Origin: an uncultured Eisenbergiella sp.
GTDB lineage: Bacteria > Bacillota > Clostridia > Lachnospirales > Lachnospiraceae
NCBI GenBank assembly: GCA_947627215.1
Contig: CANQVD010000004.1
Coordinates: forward strand, 1 to 64,000
Length of the DNA stretch: 64,000 bases
Direction of reading: 5' to 3'
The notes under the pieces were generated by a model. The model was not told the origin of the DNA and did no database searches. It was given only the letters and a program-made list of their open reading frames with translations. The first letter of the stretch is position 1. Every line of letters begins with the position of its first letter. Of the stretch, positions 25,459-35,120 are shown one piece after another. Position numbers and translations under genes: made by a program.

Positions 25459-27300
25459 ATGAGTGAAAGAATAACGACCGCAGCGGCAGGCATGGCGGCA
25501 GAAGACAAAACGGCGCAGCCTTCGGACGGCAGTGAAAAGAAAATAACCGACAGAGGTAAAACGGCCGGATACCGGCTTCTGGCCTACACCCGCGGCGCAA
25601 GGGATGACTATTCCGAGTTTCTGGGTCACAGCGTACATTTCGCGTTGATGGACGATTCGTGTGAGCGCATTACGCCGCTTTATCACAATTACGGAAAACT
25701 GTACGCAGAATGCGACTTCGATTCGGAAAACGGAATCGTTTCCAAAGGCGTCAGGGATATTGAAGTATACCGAATTGACGGCGAATACGTCATCACCGCC
25801 GGGGAAATCGTGCGCGAAAGAGCCGGAAACGGCAGCTTTCCCTGGCATGATACCGGCAGCTTTGTCCGCTGGACGACAGGAGATTTTATCGCGTTTTCAG
25901 AACCAGAGGTCACAAAAGAGCGATGGACAGACAGAGAAAGGGCGGAGAAGGAATGTGCGTCATCCGTTTTTTATGCGGAGGACCGGGGAGAGGGATCGGG
26001 ACCGGAGGGCGTTGAAAGTGCGGTTTCCATTCCCGTTTCGGAGAAAATCGGTGAAAGACTTCTGCGCGCCAGCAGAAGCATTGCGTTTGAATCGGTTGTG
26101 CTGCCAGATGTTGTGACGGTCAGCACCCGCGAAGAACTGGAAAATATTGCCGTCGCTGTAACGTATACTGACGGCTCTGTGCACCGTAAGCATGTGAACT
26201 GGGACCTGAACGGAATTGACTTCACGAAGCCTGGCAGATACACCGTCAGCGGGCGGGTCGCCGTGCGGCATTTCCGATTTCCGGTTGAAAACCACTCCTG
26301 GGCTGATCCTGTGATCACCTGGTACAAAGGCAAATATTATTTTATCGCCACCAATGACGCGGACGGAAATACATCCTTCGAGATCCGCGAGGCCGATACG
26401 CCGGAAGCACTGTTTGCGGCGGGCGTGCGGCGCCGGGTCATCCTTTCAGCGGAAGCGACCGTTTATAAAAACACCTTCTGGGCGCCGGAGTTTCATATCG
26501 TCGGCGGGAAAATGAGAATCTTCTGCGCGCTGACCATTGGCACGGGATTCGACCCGCAGTGTCACGTCATGACCTTAAGAGACGGCGGGGACATGCTGAA
26601 TCCGTCGGACTGGAGCAGTCCGGTCCGGTGTGTCATGCCGGACGGAAGAAACCTGAATGAAAATCCGCTGGGCGACGGCAAAAACGGCATCACGCTGGAC
26701 ATGAACTGCTTTGAAGCGGGCGGCAGAAGCTATGCGGTCTGGTCCTATCGGACCTGGACCGGCACCGACAGCGGTTCCATGCTGATGATCGCTGAAACCG
26801 ATCCCGCGATGCCGTGGAAGCTTCTGACATATCCGCGGCTTCTTACCAGACCTGTTTACGGCTGGGAGAACAATAACGGTACCGACAACAATGAGGGACC
26901 GTATGCCCTCGTGACCGGCGGGAGGGTGTATCTGACGTATTCCGGCGGCGACGCAAGGGGCCAGACCTATGTGGTCGGCGTCCTCACCGCGGATGCGGAG
27001 GACGATCTCTGCGATGTGTCAAACTGGAAGATCCACGGCGCACCGGCGCTCGCCTCCAACTTTGTCCCCGGAGAGTACGGCTGCGGTCATAACGCGTTTT
27101 TTGTCGATGAATACGGCGACACCTATATCACCTATCACGGCGTCACTGCCCCGGGCAGCCGCGCCATCGGTCCCGGCATCAGGCGGGTACATTTCGCCGC
27201 CGACGGCACGCCCGTGCTTGACATGTCCAACGAACAGGATCTGCCGCAGGGAAAAGAAGATGTCCGGCTGACAGTGAACGTGGAGCCCTTTTTCCCATGA
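25459..27300 (+). CDS. GH43-family glycoside hydrolase, three-part, cytoplasmic
   Basis: Probably an arabinofuranosidase- or xylosidase-type enzyme acting on plant cell-wall oligosaccharides. The 613 residues fall into three parts: an N-terminal GH43-like blade segment (about 35-160, GYRLLAYTRG), an Ig-like domain (about 215-275, LENIAVAVTYTDGSVHRK) and the five-bladed propeller (about 278-613). Within the last, WADPVITWYKGKYYF probably gives the catalytic base near residue 282, and NNEGPYALVTGGR the acid. There is no signal peptide, so it likely acts on imported sugars. Exact substrate is not readable. It stands alone between an AT-rich gap and a palindrome. Confidence 0.75.
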   Translation: MSERITTAAAGMAAEDKTAQPSDGSEKKITDRGKTAGYRLLAYTRGARDDYSEFLGHSVHFALMDDSCERITPLYHNYGKLYAECDFDSENGIVSKGVRDIEVYRIDGEYVITAGEIVRERAGNGSFPWHDTGSFVRWTTGDFIAFSEPEVTKERWTDRERAEKECASSVFYAEDRGEGSGPEGVESAVSIPVSEKIGERLLRASRSIAFESVVLPDVVTVSTREELENIAVAVTYTDGSVHRKHVNWDLNGIDFTKPGRYTVSGRVAVRHFRFPVENHSWADPVITWYKGKYYFIATNDADGNTSFEIREADTPEALFAAGVRRRVILSAEATVYKNTFWAPEFHIVGGKMRIFCALTIGTGFDPQCHVMTLRDGGDMLNPSDWSSPVRCVMPDGRNLNENPLGDGKNGITLDMNCFEAGGRSYAVWSYRTWTGTDSGSMLMIAETDPAMPWKLLTYPRLLTRPVYGWENNNGTDNNEGPYALVTGGRVYLTYSGGDARGQTYVVGVLTADAEDDLCDVSNWKIHGAPALASNFVPGEYGCGHNAFFVDEYGDTYITYHGVTAPGSRAIGPGIRRVHFAADGTPVLDMSNEQDLPQGKEDVRLTVNVEPFFP

Positions 27301-27318
27301 CAGGATGCAGTCAGAGAT

Positions 27319-27348
27319 GTTCCCCTCTTCTCTTCAGAAGAGGGGAAC
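27319..27348 (+). terminator. Palindrome after the GH43-like gene
   Basis: GTTCCCCTCTTCT and AGAAGAGGGGAAC form a perfect 13-base stem with a 4-base loop CTTC. No T run follows, so it is a weak terminator or a stability hairpin. Confidence 0.55.
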
Positions 27349-27391
27349 GAGACGGCAAAGCTTTGGCGGCAAAACTTTTTCAATTTGGGTC

Positions 27392-27420
27392 TTTTCAAAT
27401 TTGAGGGAATGTGCTATAGT
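27392..27420 (+). promoter_or_regulatory. Promoter of tRNA-Gly
   Basis: TTTTCA (27392-27397) and TATAGT (27415-27420), 17-base spacer, ending 9 bases before the tRNA. Confidence 0.6.
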
Positions 27421-27429
27421 TATTGACAT

Positions 27430-27500
<71 letters not shown>

Positions 27501-27502
27501 TC

Positions 27503-27539
27503 GGGAAAATGGCTTCAGGAAAGCCATTTTTTTGTTCCC
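27503..27539 (+). terminator. Terminator after tRNA-Gly
   Basis: AAAATGGCTT (27506-27515) pairs with AAGCCATTTT (27521-27530), 5-base loop, followed by TTT. Confidence 0.88.
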
Positions 27540-27652
27540 TGTAAGCAGGAATCAATCCGCCACAGACCGGCACTTTCCGCCGCTTTTCAATACAGGAAAA
27601 TCGCCCCTTCGACATGTGAAAATCGCCTTCCTCCAACACGTGAAAAATCTCC

Positions 27653-27681
27653 TTGACAAACCATCCCCGTACCAGTATAAT
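27653..27681 (+). promoter_or_regulatory. Consensus promoter of yceD-rpmF
   Basis: TTGACA (27653-27658) and TATAAT (27676-27681), both perfect, 17-base spacer, 56 bases before the yceD start. Confidence 0.9.
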
Positions 27682-27736
27682 CATTAAAGTGTGGATGGAG
27701 TCTGCGCTGATTTCGTCTGCCTATTAGGAGTATGCT

Positions 27737-28261
27737 ATGTTAGTGAACGTAACAGATGTTTTTGCATCCGACGGCAAAGTCATCGAAGGCGAATATCCCT
27801 TCGGGGCCACGGAGGTGACCTATGGAGGCGGCGTTCACCCGGTGAAGGCATGCACGCCAGTTTCGGTCAGGATAGCTCCTTCCGGCCAGCGCAAGGCGCT
27901 GGTTGAGGCTGCGGCCGGGATAACGGTGGTGCTTCCCTGCGACAGATGCCTGAGAGACGTGGAATACGTCTTCGTTCTGAAAGCGGAGCGGGAGGTGACC
28001 GCGCCGGAGACGGCGTCTCCGGACGAGCTGGACGAACAGGGCGCTTTCATGGAAGGTTATGAACTGAATATAGATAACCTGATGATTGATGAGATGATAA
28101 CTGGCTGGCCTGAGAAGGTGTTGTGCAGACCGGACTGCAGGGGGCTCTGCCCCGTCTGCGGGAAGGATCTGAATACGGGAGCGTGCGGCTGCGATACATT
28201 CGTTCCTGATCCGAGGATGGCTGCGATCAAGGATGTTTTTAACGAGAACAAGGAGGTGTGA
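27737..28261 (+). CDS. yceD: YceD/DUF177 family protein
   Basis: A 174-residue DUF177 protein, the usual upstream neighbour of rpmF; members have been linked to 23S rRNA metabolism. It has CDRCLRDV in the middle and a Cys-rich CRPDCRGLCPVCGKDLN near the end, which may bind zinc. It is separated from rpmF by 2 bases. The ATG at 27737 follows TAGGAG. Confidence 0.85.
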   Translation: MLVNVTDVFASDGKVIEGEYPFGATEVTYGGGVHPVKACTPVSVRIAPSGQRKALVEAAAGITVVLPCDRCLRDVEYVFVLKAEREVTAPETASPDELDEQGAFMEGYELNIDNLMIDEMITGWPEKVLCRPDCRGLCPVCGKDLNTGACGCDTFVPDPRMAAIKDVFNENKEV

Positions 28262-28263
28262 CG

Positions 28264-28446
28264 ATGTCTATCTGTCCCAAGAACAGGTCTTCCAGATCCA
28301 GGAGAGATAAGAGAAGAGCGAATTGGAAAATGACCGCGCCTACGCTGGTAAAATGCAGCAAATGCGGTGCGCTGATGGTTCCGCACAGGGTATGCAAGGC
28401 CTGCGGCACTTACAACAAGCGCGAGATCATCAAGGTTGAAGATTGA
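28264..28446 (+). CDS. rpmF: 50S ribosomal protein L32
   Basis: A 60-residue L32 with the start SICPKNRSSRSRRDKRRANW and a zinc ribbon made by CSKCG and CKACG, the four-cysteine form. The RBS AAGGAGGTG lies inside the end of yceD, so the two are coupled. A terminator follows at 28464. Confidence 0.97.
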   Translation: MSICPKNRSSRSRRDKRRANWKMTAPTLVKCSKCGALMVPHRVCKACGTYNKREIIKVED

Positions 28447-28463
28447 TCGGACAACGACATGAG

Positions 28464-28497
28464 GGGGCTTTTCGGAATCGGCCGGAGGCCCCTTTTT
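28464..28497 (+). terminator. Terminator after rpmF
   Basis: GGGGCTT pairs with AGGCCCC (one G-T pair) with an inner CGG-rich stretch, followed by TTTTT. Confidence 0.75.
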
Positions 28498-28512
28498 GCT
28501 GGTCTTTTCCGC

Positions 28513-28541
28513 TTGATTTTTGGCGGCTCATTTAGTATATT
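28513..28541 (+). promoter_or_regulatory. Promoter of the plsX operon
   Basis: TTGATT (28513-28518) and TATATT (28536-28541), 17-base spacer, about 50 bases before plsX. Confidence 0.75.
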
Positions 28542-28589
28542 ATATAGAAGTGTATGGATCGCCTGCGGGCATCGGAGGAGGAAAGTGAG

Positions 28590-29609
28590 ATGGCTGATTT
28601 TGTGAAGGTCGCGGTGGACGCCATGGGCGGCGACAACGCGCCGGGAGAGATCATAAAGGGGACGGTAGAGGCGCTCCGGGCGGGAGCGAATATCCGGGTC
28701 TGTCTGGTGGGCCGGCAGGACGTGATCGAAAAGGAACTGGCGCAGTATGATTATCCGTCGGACAGGCTGGAGATCGTACCTGCTTCCGAGGTGATCGAGA
28801 CGGCGGAACCTCCGGTGAACGCGATCCGGAAGAAGAAGGATTCCTCCATCGTGAAGGGCCTGGGCCTGGTGAAGGAGGGCGTCTGCGACGCCTTTGTATC
28901 GGCGGGCAGCTCCGGCGCGGTCCTGGCGGGCGGACAGGTTCTGGTAGGACGTGCCAAAGGGGTGGAGCGGCCGCCTCTGGCGCCCCTGATCCCCACGGAA
29001 AAGGGCGCGGCGCTGCTGATCGACTGCGGCGCCAATGTGGACGCGCGCCCTTCCCATCTGGTACAGTTTGCCAGAATGGGTTCCATTTATATGGAAAATG
29101 TCGTGGGCGTGAAAAATCCGAAGGTGGCGATCGTCAATATCGGTGCGGAGGAGGAGAAGGGCAACGCTCTGGTAAAAGAGACATTCCCTTTGCTGAAAGC
29201 CTGTGAAGACATCAATTTCATCGGCAGCATCGAGGCCAGGGATATCCCCGCGGGCCAGGCGGACGTGGTGGTCTGCGAGGCCTTTGTGGGCAATGTGATC
29301 CTGAAGCTTTATGAGGGCGTGGGGGCCACGCTGATCAAAAAGGTGAAGGCTGGCATGATGACCTCCCTTCTCTCCAGGATCGGTGCGCTTCTGGTGAAGC
29401 CCGCGCTGAAGGAGACGCTGAAGGCCTTCGATCTGGAGGAATACGGCGGCGCGCCGCTTCTGGGCTTAAAGGGGCTGGTGGTCAAGACCCATGGGAGTTC
29501 AAAGGCTGTTGAGATCAGGAATACGATCCTGCAGTGCGCGGCATTCAAGGAGCAGGATATCATCGGGAAAATACAGAGGAGCATCGCGGCGGCGAAGGAA
29601 GAAGGATAA
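28590..29609 (+). CDS. plsX: Phosphate acyltransferase PlsX
   Basis: PlsX converts acyl-ACP to acyl-phosphate for phospholipid synthesis at the membrane surface. The 339 residues begin with the family motif VAVDAMGGDNAPGEI and include SAGSSGAVLAGG and CEAFVGNVILKLYEG. The ATG at 28590 follows GGAGGAAAG. acpP follows after one base, so the enzyme and its carrier protein are made together. Confidence 0.96.
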   Translation: MADFVKVAVDAMGGDNAPGEIIKGTVEALRAGANIRVCLVGRQDVIEKELAQYDYPSDRLEIVPASEVIETAEPPVNAIRKKKDSSIVKGLGLVKEGVCDAFVSAGSSGAVLAGGQVLVGRAKGVERPPLAPLIPTEKGAALLIDCGANVDARPSHLVQFARMGSIYMENVVGVKNPKVAIVNIGAEEEKGNALVKETFPLLKACEDINFIGSIEARDIPAGQADVVVCEAFVGNVILKLYEGVGATLIKKVKAGMMTSLLSRIGALLVKPALKETLKAFDLEEYGGAPLLGLKGLVVKTHGSSKAVEIRNTILQCAAFKEQDIIGKIQRSIAAAKEEG

Positions 29610-29610
29610 G

Positions 29611-29835
29611 ATGGAATTTGACAAACTCAGACAGATCATTGCGGACGTGCTCAGCGTGGATCCGGAGGAGCTGACGGAGGACACCACCTTCGTGGAGGAT
29701 CTTTGCGCGGATTCGCTGGACATCTATCAGATCGTGATGGAGATCGAGGAGACCTTTCACATCGAGATCGCCGAGGAAGACGTGGAAAAGATACGGACCG
29801 TGGGAGAGGCGGCGGCGCTGATCCGGAACGCATGA
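29611..29835 (+). CDS. acpP: Acyl carrier protein
   Basis: A 74-residue acidic ACP. The phosphopantetheine serine lies in ADSLDIYQIVMEIEE; the usual DSLD-x-VE motif is replaced here by DSLDIYQ. It starts one base after the plsX stop. Its place between plsX and rnc is the standard Firmicute order. Confidence 0.94.
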   Translation: MEFDKLRQIIADVLSVDPEELTEDTTFVEDLCADSLDIYQIVMEIEETFHIEIAEEDVEKIRTVGEAAALIRNA

Positions 29836-29875
29836 CGGGCCTAAGGACGCGGACAGGAACGACACAGAGGACATT

Positions 29876-30580
29876 ATGGCGCGGGAACACATGCTGGAGG
29901 AGTTGGAGGAGCGGATCGGATACCGCTTTCGGGACAGGGATCTGCTGCGGCAGGCGCTGACCCACAGCTCTTTTGCCAATGAGCAGAAGATCAATAAATT
30001 AAAGGATTATGAAAGGCTGGAGTTTCTGGGCGACGCGGTGCTGGAGCTGATCTCCAGTGAATTTCTTTTCCGCCGCAATCCCCAGATGCCGGAGGGGAAG
30101 CTGACCAGGCTGCGCGCCTCCATGGTATGTGAGCCGGCGCTCGCTTTCTGCGCCAGGGAGCTGGAGCTGGGCGAATATGTGCTGCTGGGGCGCGGCGAGG
30201 AGGTCACCGGGGGACGGAAGCGGGATTCGATCACCTCAGACGTCATGGAAGCTTTGATCGGTGCGCTTTATCTGGACGGCGGCATTTCGGCCGCGGACAG
30301 CTTTGTCCATCGGTTCGTGCTTTCCGATCTGGAGAATAAGATCCTCTTTTTCGACAGCAAGACCGTTCTGCAGGAGATGCTGCAGGCGCAGGGGATCGCG
30401 GGCCTTTCCTATGAGCTGAAGGGAGAGAGCGGCCCGGATCACGACAAGCAGTTTCTGGTGGAAGCGGTTCTGCGGCAGAAGACCATCGGGCGCGGGCAGG
30501 GACATACCAAAAAGGCGGCGGAGCAGCAGGCGGCCTATGAAGCGATTCTTTTTCTGCGCGGGACAAAGGAGCAGTTTTGA
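29876..30580 (+). CDS. rnc: Ribonuclease III
   Basis: RNase III cuts double-stranded RNA, including rRNA precursors. The 234 residues hold the catalytic domain (about 1-155, with ERLEFLGDAVLELISSEFL and a later DVMEALIGALYLDGG) and a C-terminal dsRNA-binding domain (about 160-232, ending GHTKKAAEQQAAYEAI). An in-frame ATG at 29891 is an alternative start. smc follows after three bases. Confidence 0.97.
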   Translation: MAREHMLEELEERIGYRFRDRDLLRQALTHSSFANEQKINKLKDYERLEFLGDAVLELISSEFLFRRNPQMPEGKLTRLRASMVCEPALAFCARELELGEYVLLGRGEEVTGGRKRDSITSDVMEALIGALYLDGGISAADSFVHRFVLSDLENKILFFDSKTVLQEMLQAQGIAGLSYELKGESGPDHDKQFLVEAVLRQKTIGRGQGHTKKAAEQQAAYEAILFLRGTKEQF

Positions 30581-30583
30581 TTC

Positions 30584-33500
30584 ATGTATTTAAAGAGTAT
30601 TGAGGTACAGGGCTTTAAGTCCTTTGCGAACAAGATCCGGTTTCAGTTCCACAACGGGATCACCGCCATTGTGGGACCGAACGGCAGCGGAAAGAGTAAT
30701 GTGGCGGACGCCGTGCGCTGGGTGCTGGGAGAACAGCGGATTAAGCAGCTCCGCGGCGCTTCCATGCAGGACGTTATTTTTTCCGGTACCGAGATGAGAA
30801 AGCCGCTGGGCTATGCCTATGTGGCGATCACGCTGGACAATTCCGATCACTCCCTTCCCGTTGAGTACGATGAGGTGACGGTGGCAAGGCGTCTGTACCG
30901 TTCCGGAGAGAGCGAATATCTGCTCAACGGGACGCCCTGCCGTCTCAAGGACATCAATGAGCTGTTCTATGACACCGGGATCGGCAAGGAGGGCTATTCC
31001 ATCATCGGCCAGGGGCAGATCGACAAGATCCTGAGCGGGAAGCCGGAGGATCGCCGGGAGCTGTTCGACGAGGCGGCTGGCATCGTCAAATTCAAGCGGC
31101 GCAAGGAAGCGGCGGTTAAACGCCTGGAATCGGAAAAGCAGAATCTCCTGCGGCTTTCCGACATTCTGGGGGAGCTGGAGAAGCAGGTGGCGCCGCTGGA
31201 AAAGCAGGCGGAAAAGGCAAAAGTCTATCTGAAGAAAAAAGAGGAACTCAAAAGGCTGGACGTGAATGTCTTTTTGCTGGAGAGCAAAAGGCTTCAGGAA
31301 CAGCTCTTTTCGGTTGAAAAAAATTACGGGATCGCCGCGGATGATCTTTCCCGCACCACGCAGGAATTTCAGGGCATTCGGGAAGAATATGACCGGATCC
31401 AGACGCTTCTGGAGAAGCTGGAGCGGGAAATGGAGGACGCCAGGGCCAGGGTGACGGACACCGCCGTGCTGCGCGGGAAGCTGGAGGGGGAAATCGCGGT
31501 CCTGAAGGAGCAGATCAATTCGGTGCGGGGCAACGAGGCCCATCTGCAGAACCGGCAGGATGCGCTGGGACAGGAGATCGGCTCCCGCAGCGAGGAGAAG
31601 GAAAGGATGCTCGCCCAAAAGGCGCAGCACGATGCGCGGCTGGAGGAAGCCAGACAGAGCCGGGAAGAGACGGCAGGGCTGCTTGCGCAGGTGCAGGAGC
31701 GGATCGCGTCTCTGAACGCTTCCATTGAGGGCGGCAAAAACGCCATCATCGCGGCGCTGGGGGAACGGGCGGCGATCAAATCCCGGATGGGACGCTTCGA
31801 CACCATGCAGGAGCAGATACAGATTCGGCGCGCGCAGCTCAATTCCCGGCTGCTGCAGGCGAAGTCCGACGAGGCGGAGCAGGAGGAGAGCATCCGAAAG
31901 CTGGAGGAAGCCTTCGAGGCCGTAGGGCTGGAGATTCGCGGGCTTCAGGACGAGCAGAGCACGATGGAGGAAGGACTGGCGGGTCTGCGGGAGGAGCTGG
32001 CCGCGAAGGACCGCTGCCTGCGGGATACGCAGGTCCTGTACCATCAGGATAAATCGAAGCTGGACGCGCTGAGCAACCTGACCGAGCGCTACGAGGGCTA
32101 CGGCGGCAGCGTCCGGCGCGTCATGGAGCAGAAGGAGCACACCCGGGGCATCATCGGCGTAGTAGCCGATATCCTCAAGGTGGAGAAAAAATACGAAACG
32201 GCCATCGAGACGGCGCTGGGCGGCAGCATTCAGAACATCGTGACCCGGGACGAGGAGACGGCCAAGCAAATGATCGCATTTCTGAAGCAGACCAGGGCGG
32301 GCAGGGCCACCTTCCTGCCGCTGACCAGCATTCGGAACGCGCAGATTTTCAGGCAGAAGGAGGTGCTGGAGGAACCGGGCGTGCTGGGGCTGGCGCATGA
32401 GCTGGTCCGGGTCCGGGACGAATACGCGGATGTGGCGAAATCCCTGCTGGGCAGGATCGTCGTGGCCGACAACGTGGACAACGCGGTGCGGCTGGCGAAA
32501 AAATACGGCTATTCCTTCCGCATCGTCACGCTGGAGGGGGAGCTTCTCGCCCCCGGCGGCGCCATCAGCGGCGGCGCGTTCAAAAACAGCAGCAATCTTC
32601 TCGGGCGGCGGCGGGAAATGGATGAGCTGGAGCAGAAGGTAAAGCAGACGCTGCGGCAGGTGGACGCGCTGCTGGACGAGATCGAACAGATCAAACAGAA
32701 AAGAAACCGGCTGCGGCTGGAACTGGAGCAGTCGAAGGCGCGGCTGCAGCAGGCCTTTATCCGGCAGAATACCGCCCGGCTGAACGTGCTGGCCGCGCAG
32801 GAGAAAAAATCCCAGACGGCGGCGGGCATGGATTCTCTCCGCAAAGAGGAGGAAGAGATCGAGGCGCAGACGCGGGAACTGCAAAAAAGCCGGGAGGACG
32901 TTCAGGCGGAGCTTGCCGGTTCGCAGGAGCAGGAGCGGCATGCGGAGGAGGAAATCGCCGTCTGGCAGGAGGAGCTGGACCGGCGGCGCAGAGAGGAGTC
33001 CGAACAGACCGCCGCTCTGAACGAGCGGGAAGTGGAAGTAGAGGGCGCGCGCCAGCAGGCCGGCTTCTATCAGGCCAATATCGACCGGATTGACGGGGAA
33101 CTGGAGCGTTACCGGGCGGAGCTGGCCGAGGTGCTGGAGAGCATCGAAAGCGGCCAGGAGGGGATCGCTGAGAAGGAAAAGAATATTTCGGCCCTAGAGG
33201 AAACCATCGCAGCTTCCGGCCAGGCCCGCGAACAGGCACAGGCGCTTTTACAGGAGGACGGGACGCGCAGGGAGGAGCTGACGGCCAGACAGAAGAACTT
33301 CTTCGCACAGCGGGAGGAGCTGTCCGGGCGGATGAGCGCGCTGGACAAGGAGGTGTACCGGCTGAACGCGCAGAAGGAACGGCTGGAGGAATCCATCGAG
33401 TCGCAGGTCGATTACATGTGGAACGAGTATGAGATCACCCTGAGCGGCGCTGCCCTTCTGCGGGATGATTCCCTGACTGATCTGGCGGAGATGAAAAAGG

Positions 33501-34144
33501 ACGTCGCTGCGGTGAAGGACGCCATCCGGCGGCTGGGCGATGTGAACGTCAACGCCATCGAGGATTATAAGAATCTGATGGAACGTTATACCTTCCTGAA
33601 GACCCAGCATGACGATCTGGTGGAGGCGGAGAAGACGCTGACCAATATCATCGTTGAGCTGGACAGTGCGATGCGCAGGCAGTTCCAGGAGAAATTCGCC
33701 CAGATCGGCAGTCAGTTCGACCGGGTGTTCAAGGAACTGTTCGGCGGCGGAAAGGCCACGCTGGAGCTGATGGAGGACGAGGACATCCTGGAGGCGGGCA
33801 TCCGCATCATCGCGCAGCCTCCCGGCAAGAAGCTGCAGAACATGATGCAGTTGTCCGGCGGAGAAAAGGCGCTGACCGCGATTTCTCTGCTGTTCGCGAT
33901 CCAGAATCTGAAGCCTTCTCCGTTCTGTCTGCTGGATGAGATCGAAGCGGCGCTGGACGACAGCAATGTGGGGCGCTATGCCCGGTATCTGCACAAGCTG
34001 ACTGCCCATACCCAGTTCATCATCATCACCCACAGGAGAGGCACCATGGAAGCGGCGGACCGGCTGTACGGCATCACGATGCAGGAAAAGGGCGTATCCG
34101 CGCTGGTGAGCGTCAGCCTGATCGAAAAGGACCTGACGGCGTGA
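30584..34144 (+). CDS. smc: Chromosome partition protein SMC
   Basis: The condensin-like ATPase that organises and separates chromosomes. The 1186 residues show the N-terminal head (Walker A GPNGSGKSN, Lys37), a long coiled coil (about 170-500), the hinge (about 510-670), a second coiled coil (about 680-1010) and the C-terminal head with LSGGEKALTAI and the Walker B LLDEIEAALDDSN. The length is the family's usual. It is coupled with rnc and ftsY. Confidence 0.98.
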   Translation: MYLKSIEVQGFKSFANKIRFQFHNGITAIVGPNGSGKSNVADAVRWVLGEQRIKQLRGASMQDVIFSGTEMRKPLGYAYVAITLDNSDHSLPVEYDEVTVARRLYRSGESEYLLNGTPCRLKDINELFYDTGIGKEGYSIIGQGQIDKILSGKPEDRRELFDEAAGIVKFKRRKEAAVKRLESEKQNLLRLSDILGELEKQVAPLEKQAEKAKVYLKKKEELKRLDVNVFLLESKRLQEQLFSVEKNYGIAADDLSRTTQEFQGIREEYDRIQTLLEKLEREMEDARARVTDTAVLRGKLEGEIAVLKEQINSVRGNEAHLQNRQDALGQEIGSRSEEKERMLAQKAQHDARLEEARQSREETAGLLAQVQERIASLNASIEGGKNAIIAALGERAAIKSRMGRFDTMQEQIQIRRAQLNSRLLQAKSDEAEQEESIRKLEEAFEAVGLEIRGLQDEQSTMEEGLAGLREELAAKDRCLRDTQVLYHQDKSKLDALSNLTERYEGYGGSVRRVMEQKEHTRGIIGVVADILKVEKKYETAIETALGGSIQNIVTRDEETAKQMIAFLKQTRAGRATFLPLTSIRNAQIFRQKEVLEEPGVLGLAHELVRVRDEYADVAKSLLGRIVVADNVDNAVRLAKKYGYSFRIVTLEGELLAPGGAISGGAFKNSSNLLGRRREMDELEQKVKQTLRQVDALLDEIEQIKQKRNRLRLELEQSKARLQQAFIRQNTARLNVLAAQEKKSQTAAGMDSLRKEEEEIEAQTRELQKSREDVQAELAGSQEQERHAEEEIAVWQEELDRRRREESEQTAALNEREVEVEGARQQAGFYQANIDRIDGELERYRAELAEVLESIESGQEGIAEKEKNISALEETIAASGQAREQAQALLQEDGTRREELTARQKNFFAQREELSGRMSALDKEVYRLNAQKERLEESIESQVDYMWNEYEITLSGAALLRDDSLTDLAEMKKDVAAVKDAIRRLGDVNVNAIEDYKNLMERYTFLKTQHDDLVEAEKTLTNIIVELDSAMRRQFQEKFAQIGSQFDRVFKELFGGGKATLELMEDEDILEAGIRIIAQPPGKKLQNMMQLSGGEKALTAISLLFAIQNLKPSPFCLLDEIEAALDDSNVGRYARYLHKLTAHTQFIIITHRRGTMEAADRLYGITMQEKGVSALVSVSLIEKDLTA

Positions 34145-34166
34145 GGGCGACCGGGAAAGAGGCAGT

Positions 34167-35108
34167 ATGAGTGAGGAAAAAAAGGGGTTTTTTGCCAGAC
34201 TGAAGGAAGGCCTGACGAAGACCAGAAACAATATCGTGCAGGGGATCGACGCCATATTCTCCGGATTTTCAGAGATCGACGACGATTTTTACGAGGAACT
34301 GGAAGAAATTCTGATCATGGGAGATCTGGGCGTCAATGCCACCTCGGAGATTTTGGACCGTCTGAAGGAGCAGGTGCGCCGCCTGGGACTCAAAAAGCCG
34401 GAGGAATGCCGGCAGCTTCTGATCGACAGCATCCGGGAACAGATGGATGTGGGCGAGACCGCCTATGACTTTGAAAAGGAGCAGTCCGTGGTGCTGGTGA
34501 TCGGTGTCAACGGCGTGGGAAAAACCACCTCTGTGGGCAAGCTCGCCGCCAAGCTGAAGGGTCAGGGCCGGCGGGTGCTGATTGCGGCGGCGGACACGTT
34601 CCGGGCAGCGGCCGGAGAACAGCTTGCCCAATGGGCCAGCCGGGCCGGCGTGGATATGATCGGCGGGCGGGAGGGCGCTGACCCGGCCAGCGTGATCTTC
34701 GATGCAGTGAACGCTGCCAAAGCGAGACATGCGGACGTGCTTCTGTGCGATACCGCCGGACGGCTGCACAATAAGAAGAACCTGATGGAAGAGCTGAAAA
34801 AAATGAACCGCATCATCGACCGGGAATTTCCTGGCGTCCATCGGGAAAATCTCGTGGTGCTGGACGGCACCACGGGACAGAACGCGCTGGCGCAGGCCAG
34901 GGAGTTCGCCCAGGTGGCCGAGCTGACCGGCATCATTCTGACCAAGATGGACGGCACGGCCAAGGGCGGCATCGCGGTGGCGATCCAGTCCGAGCTGGGC
35001 ATTCCGGTGAAATATATCGGTGTGGGAGAGCACATCGAGGATCTGCAGAAGTTCGATGCGGGGCAGTTCGTCAACGCCCTGTTTGATGTGAAGACGGAGG
35101 ATGCGTAA
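34167..35108 (+). CDS. ftsY: Signal recognition particle receptor FtsY
   Basis: The SRP receptor GTPase at the membrane, partner of Ffh (39410). The 313 residues consist of a short basic N-terminus, the N domain and the G domain with GVNGVGKTTSVGKLA, DTAGRLHNKKNLM and TKMDGTAKGG. The acidic A domain of proteobacterial FtsY is absent, as usual in Firmicutes. Confidence 0.97.
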   Translation: MSEEKKGFFARLKEGLTKTRNNIVQGIDAIFSGFSEIDDDFYEELEEILIMGDLGVNATSEILDRLKEQVRRLGLKKPEECRQLLIDSIREQMDVGETAYDFEKEQSVVLVIGVNGVGKTTSVGKLAAKLKGQGRRVLIAAADTFRAAAGEQLAQWASRAGVDMIGGREGADPASVIFDAVNAAKARHADVLLCDTAGRLHNKKNLMEELKKMNRIIDREFPGVHRENLVVLDGTTGQNALAQAREFAQVAELTGIILTKMDGTAKGGIAVAIQSELGIPVKYIGVGEHIEDLQKFDAGQFVNALFDVKTEDA

Positions 35109-35120
35109 AAGGAGGAAGCC

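Noticed and set aside
30590-32941. 783-residue open frame opposite smc
   Set aside because: A shadow frame; no start signal and no domain.
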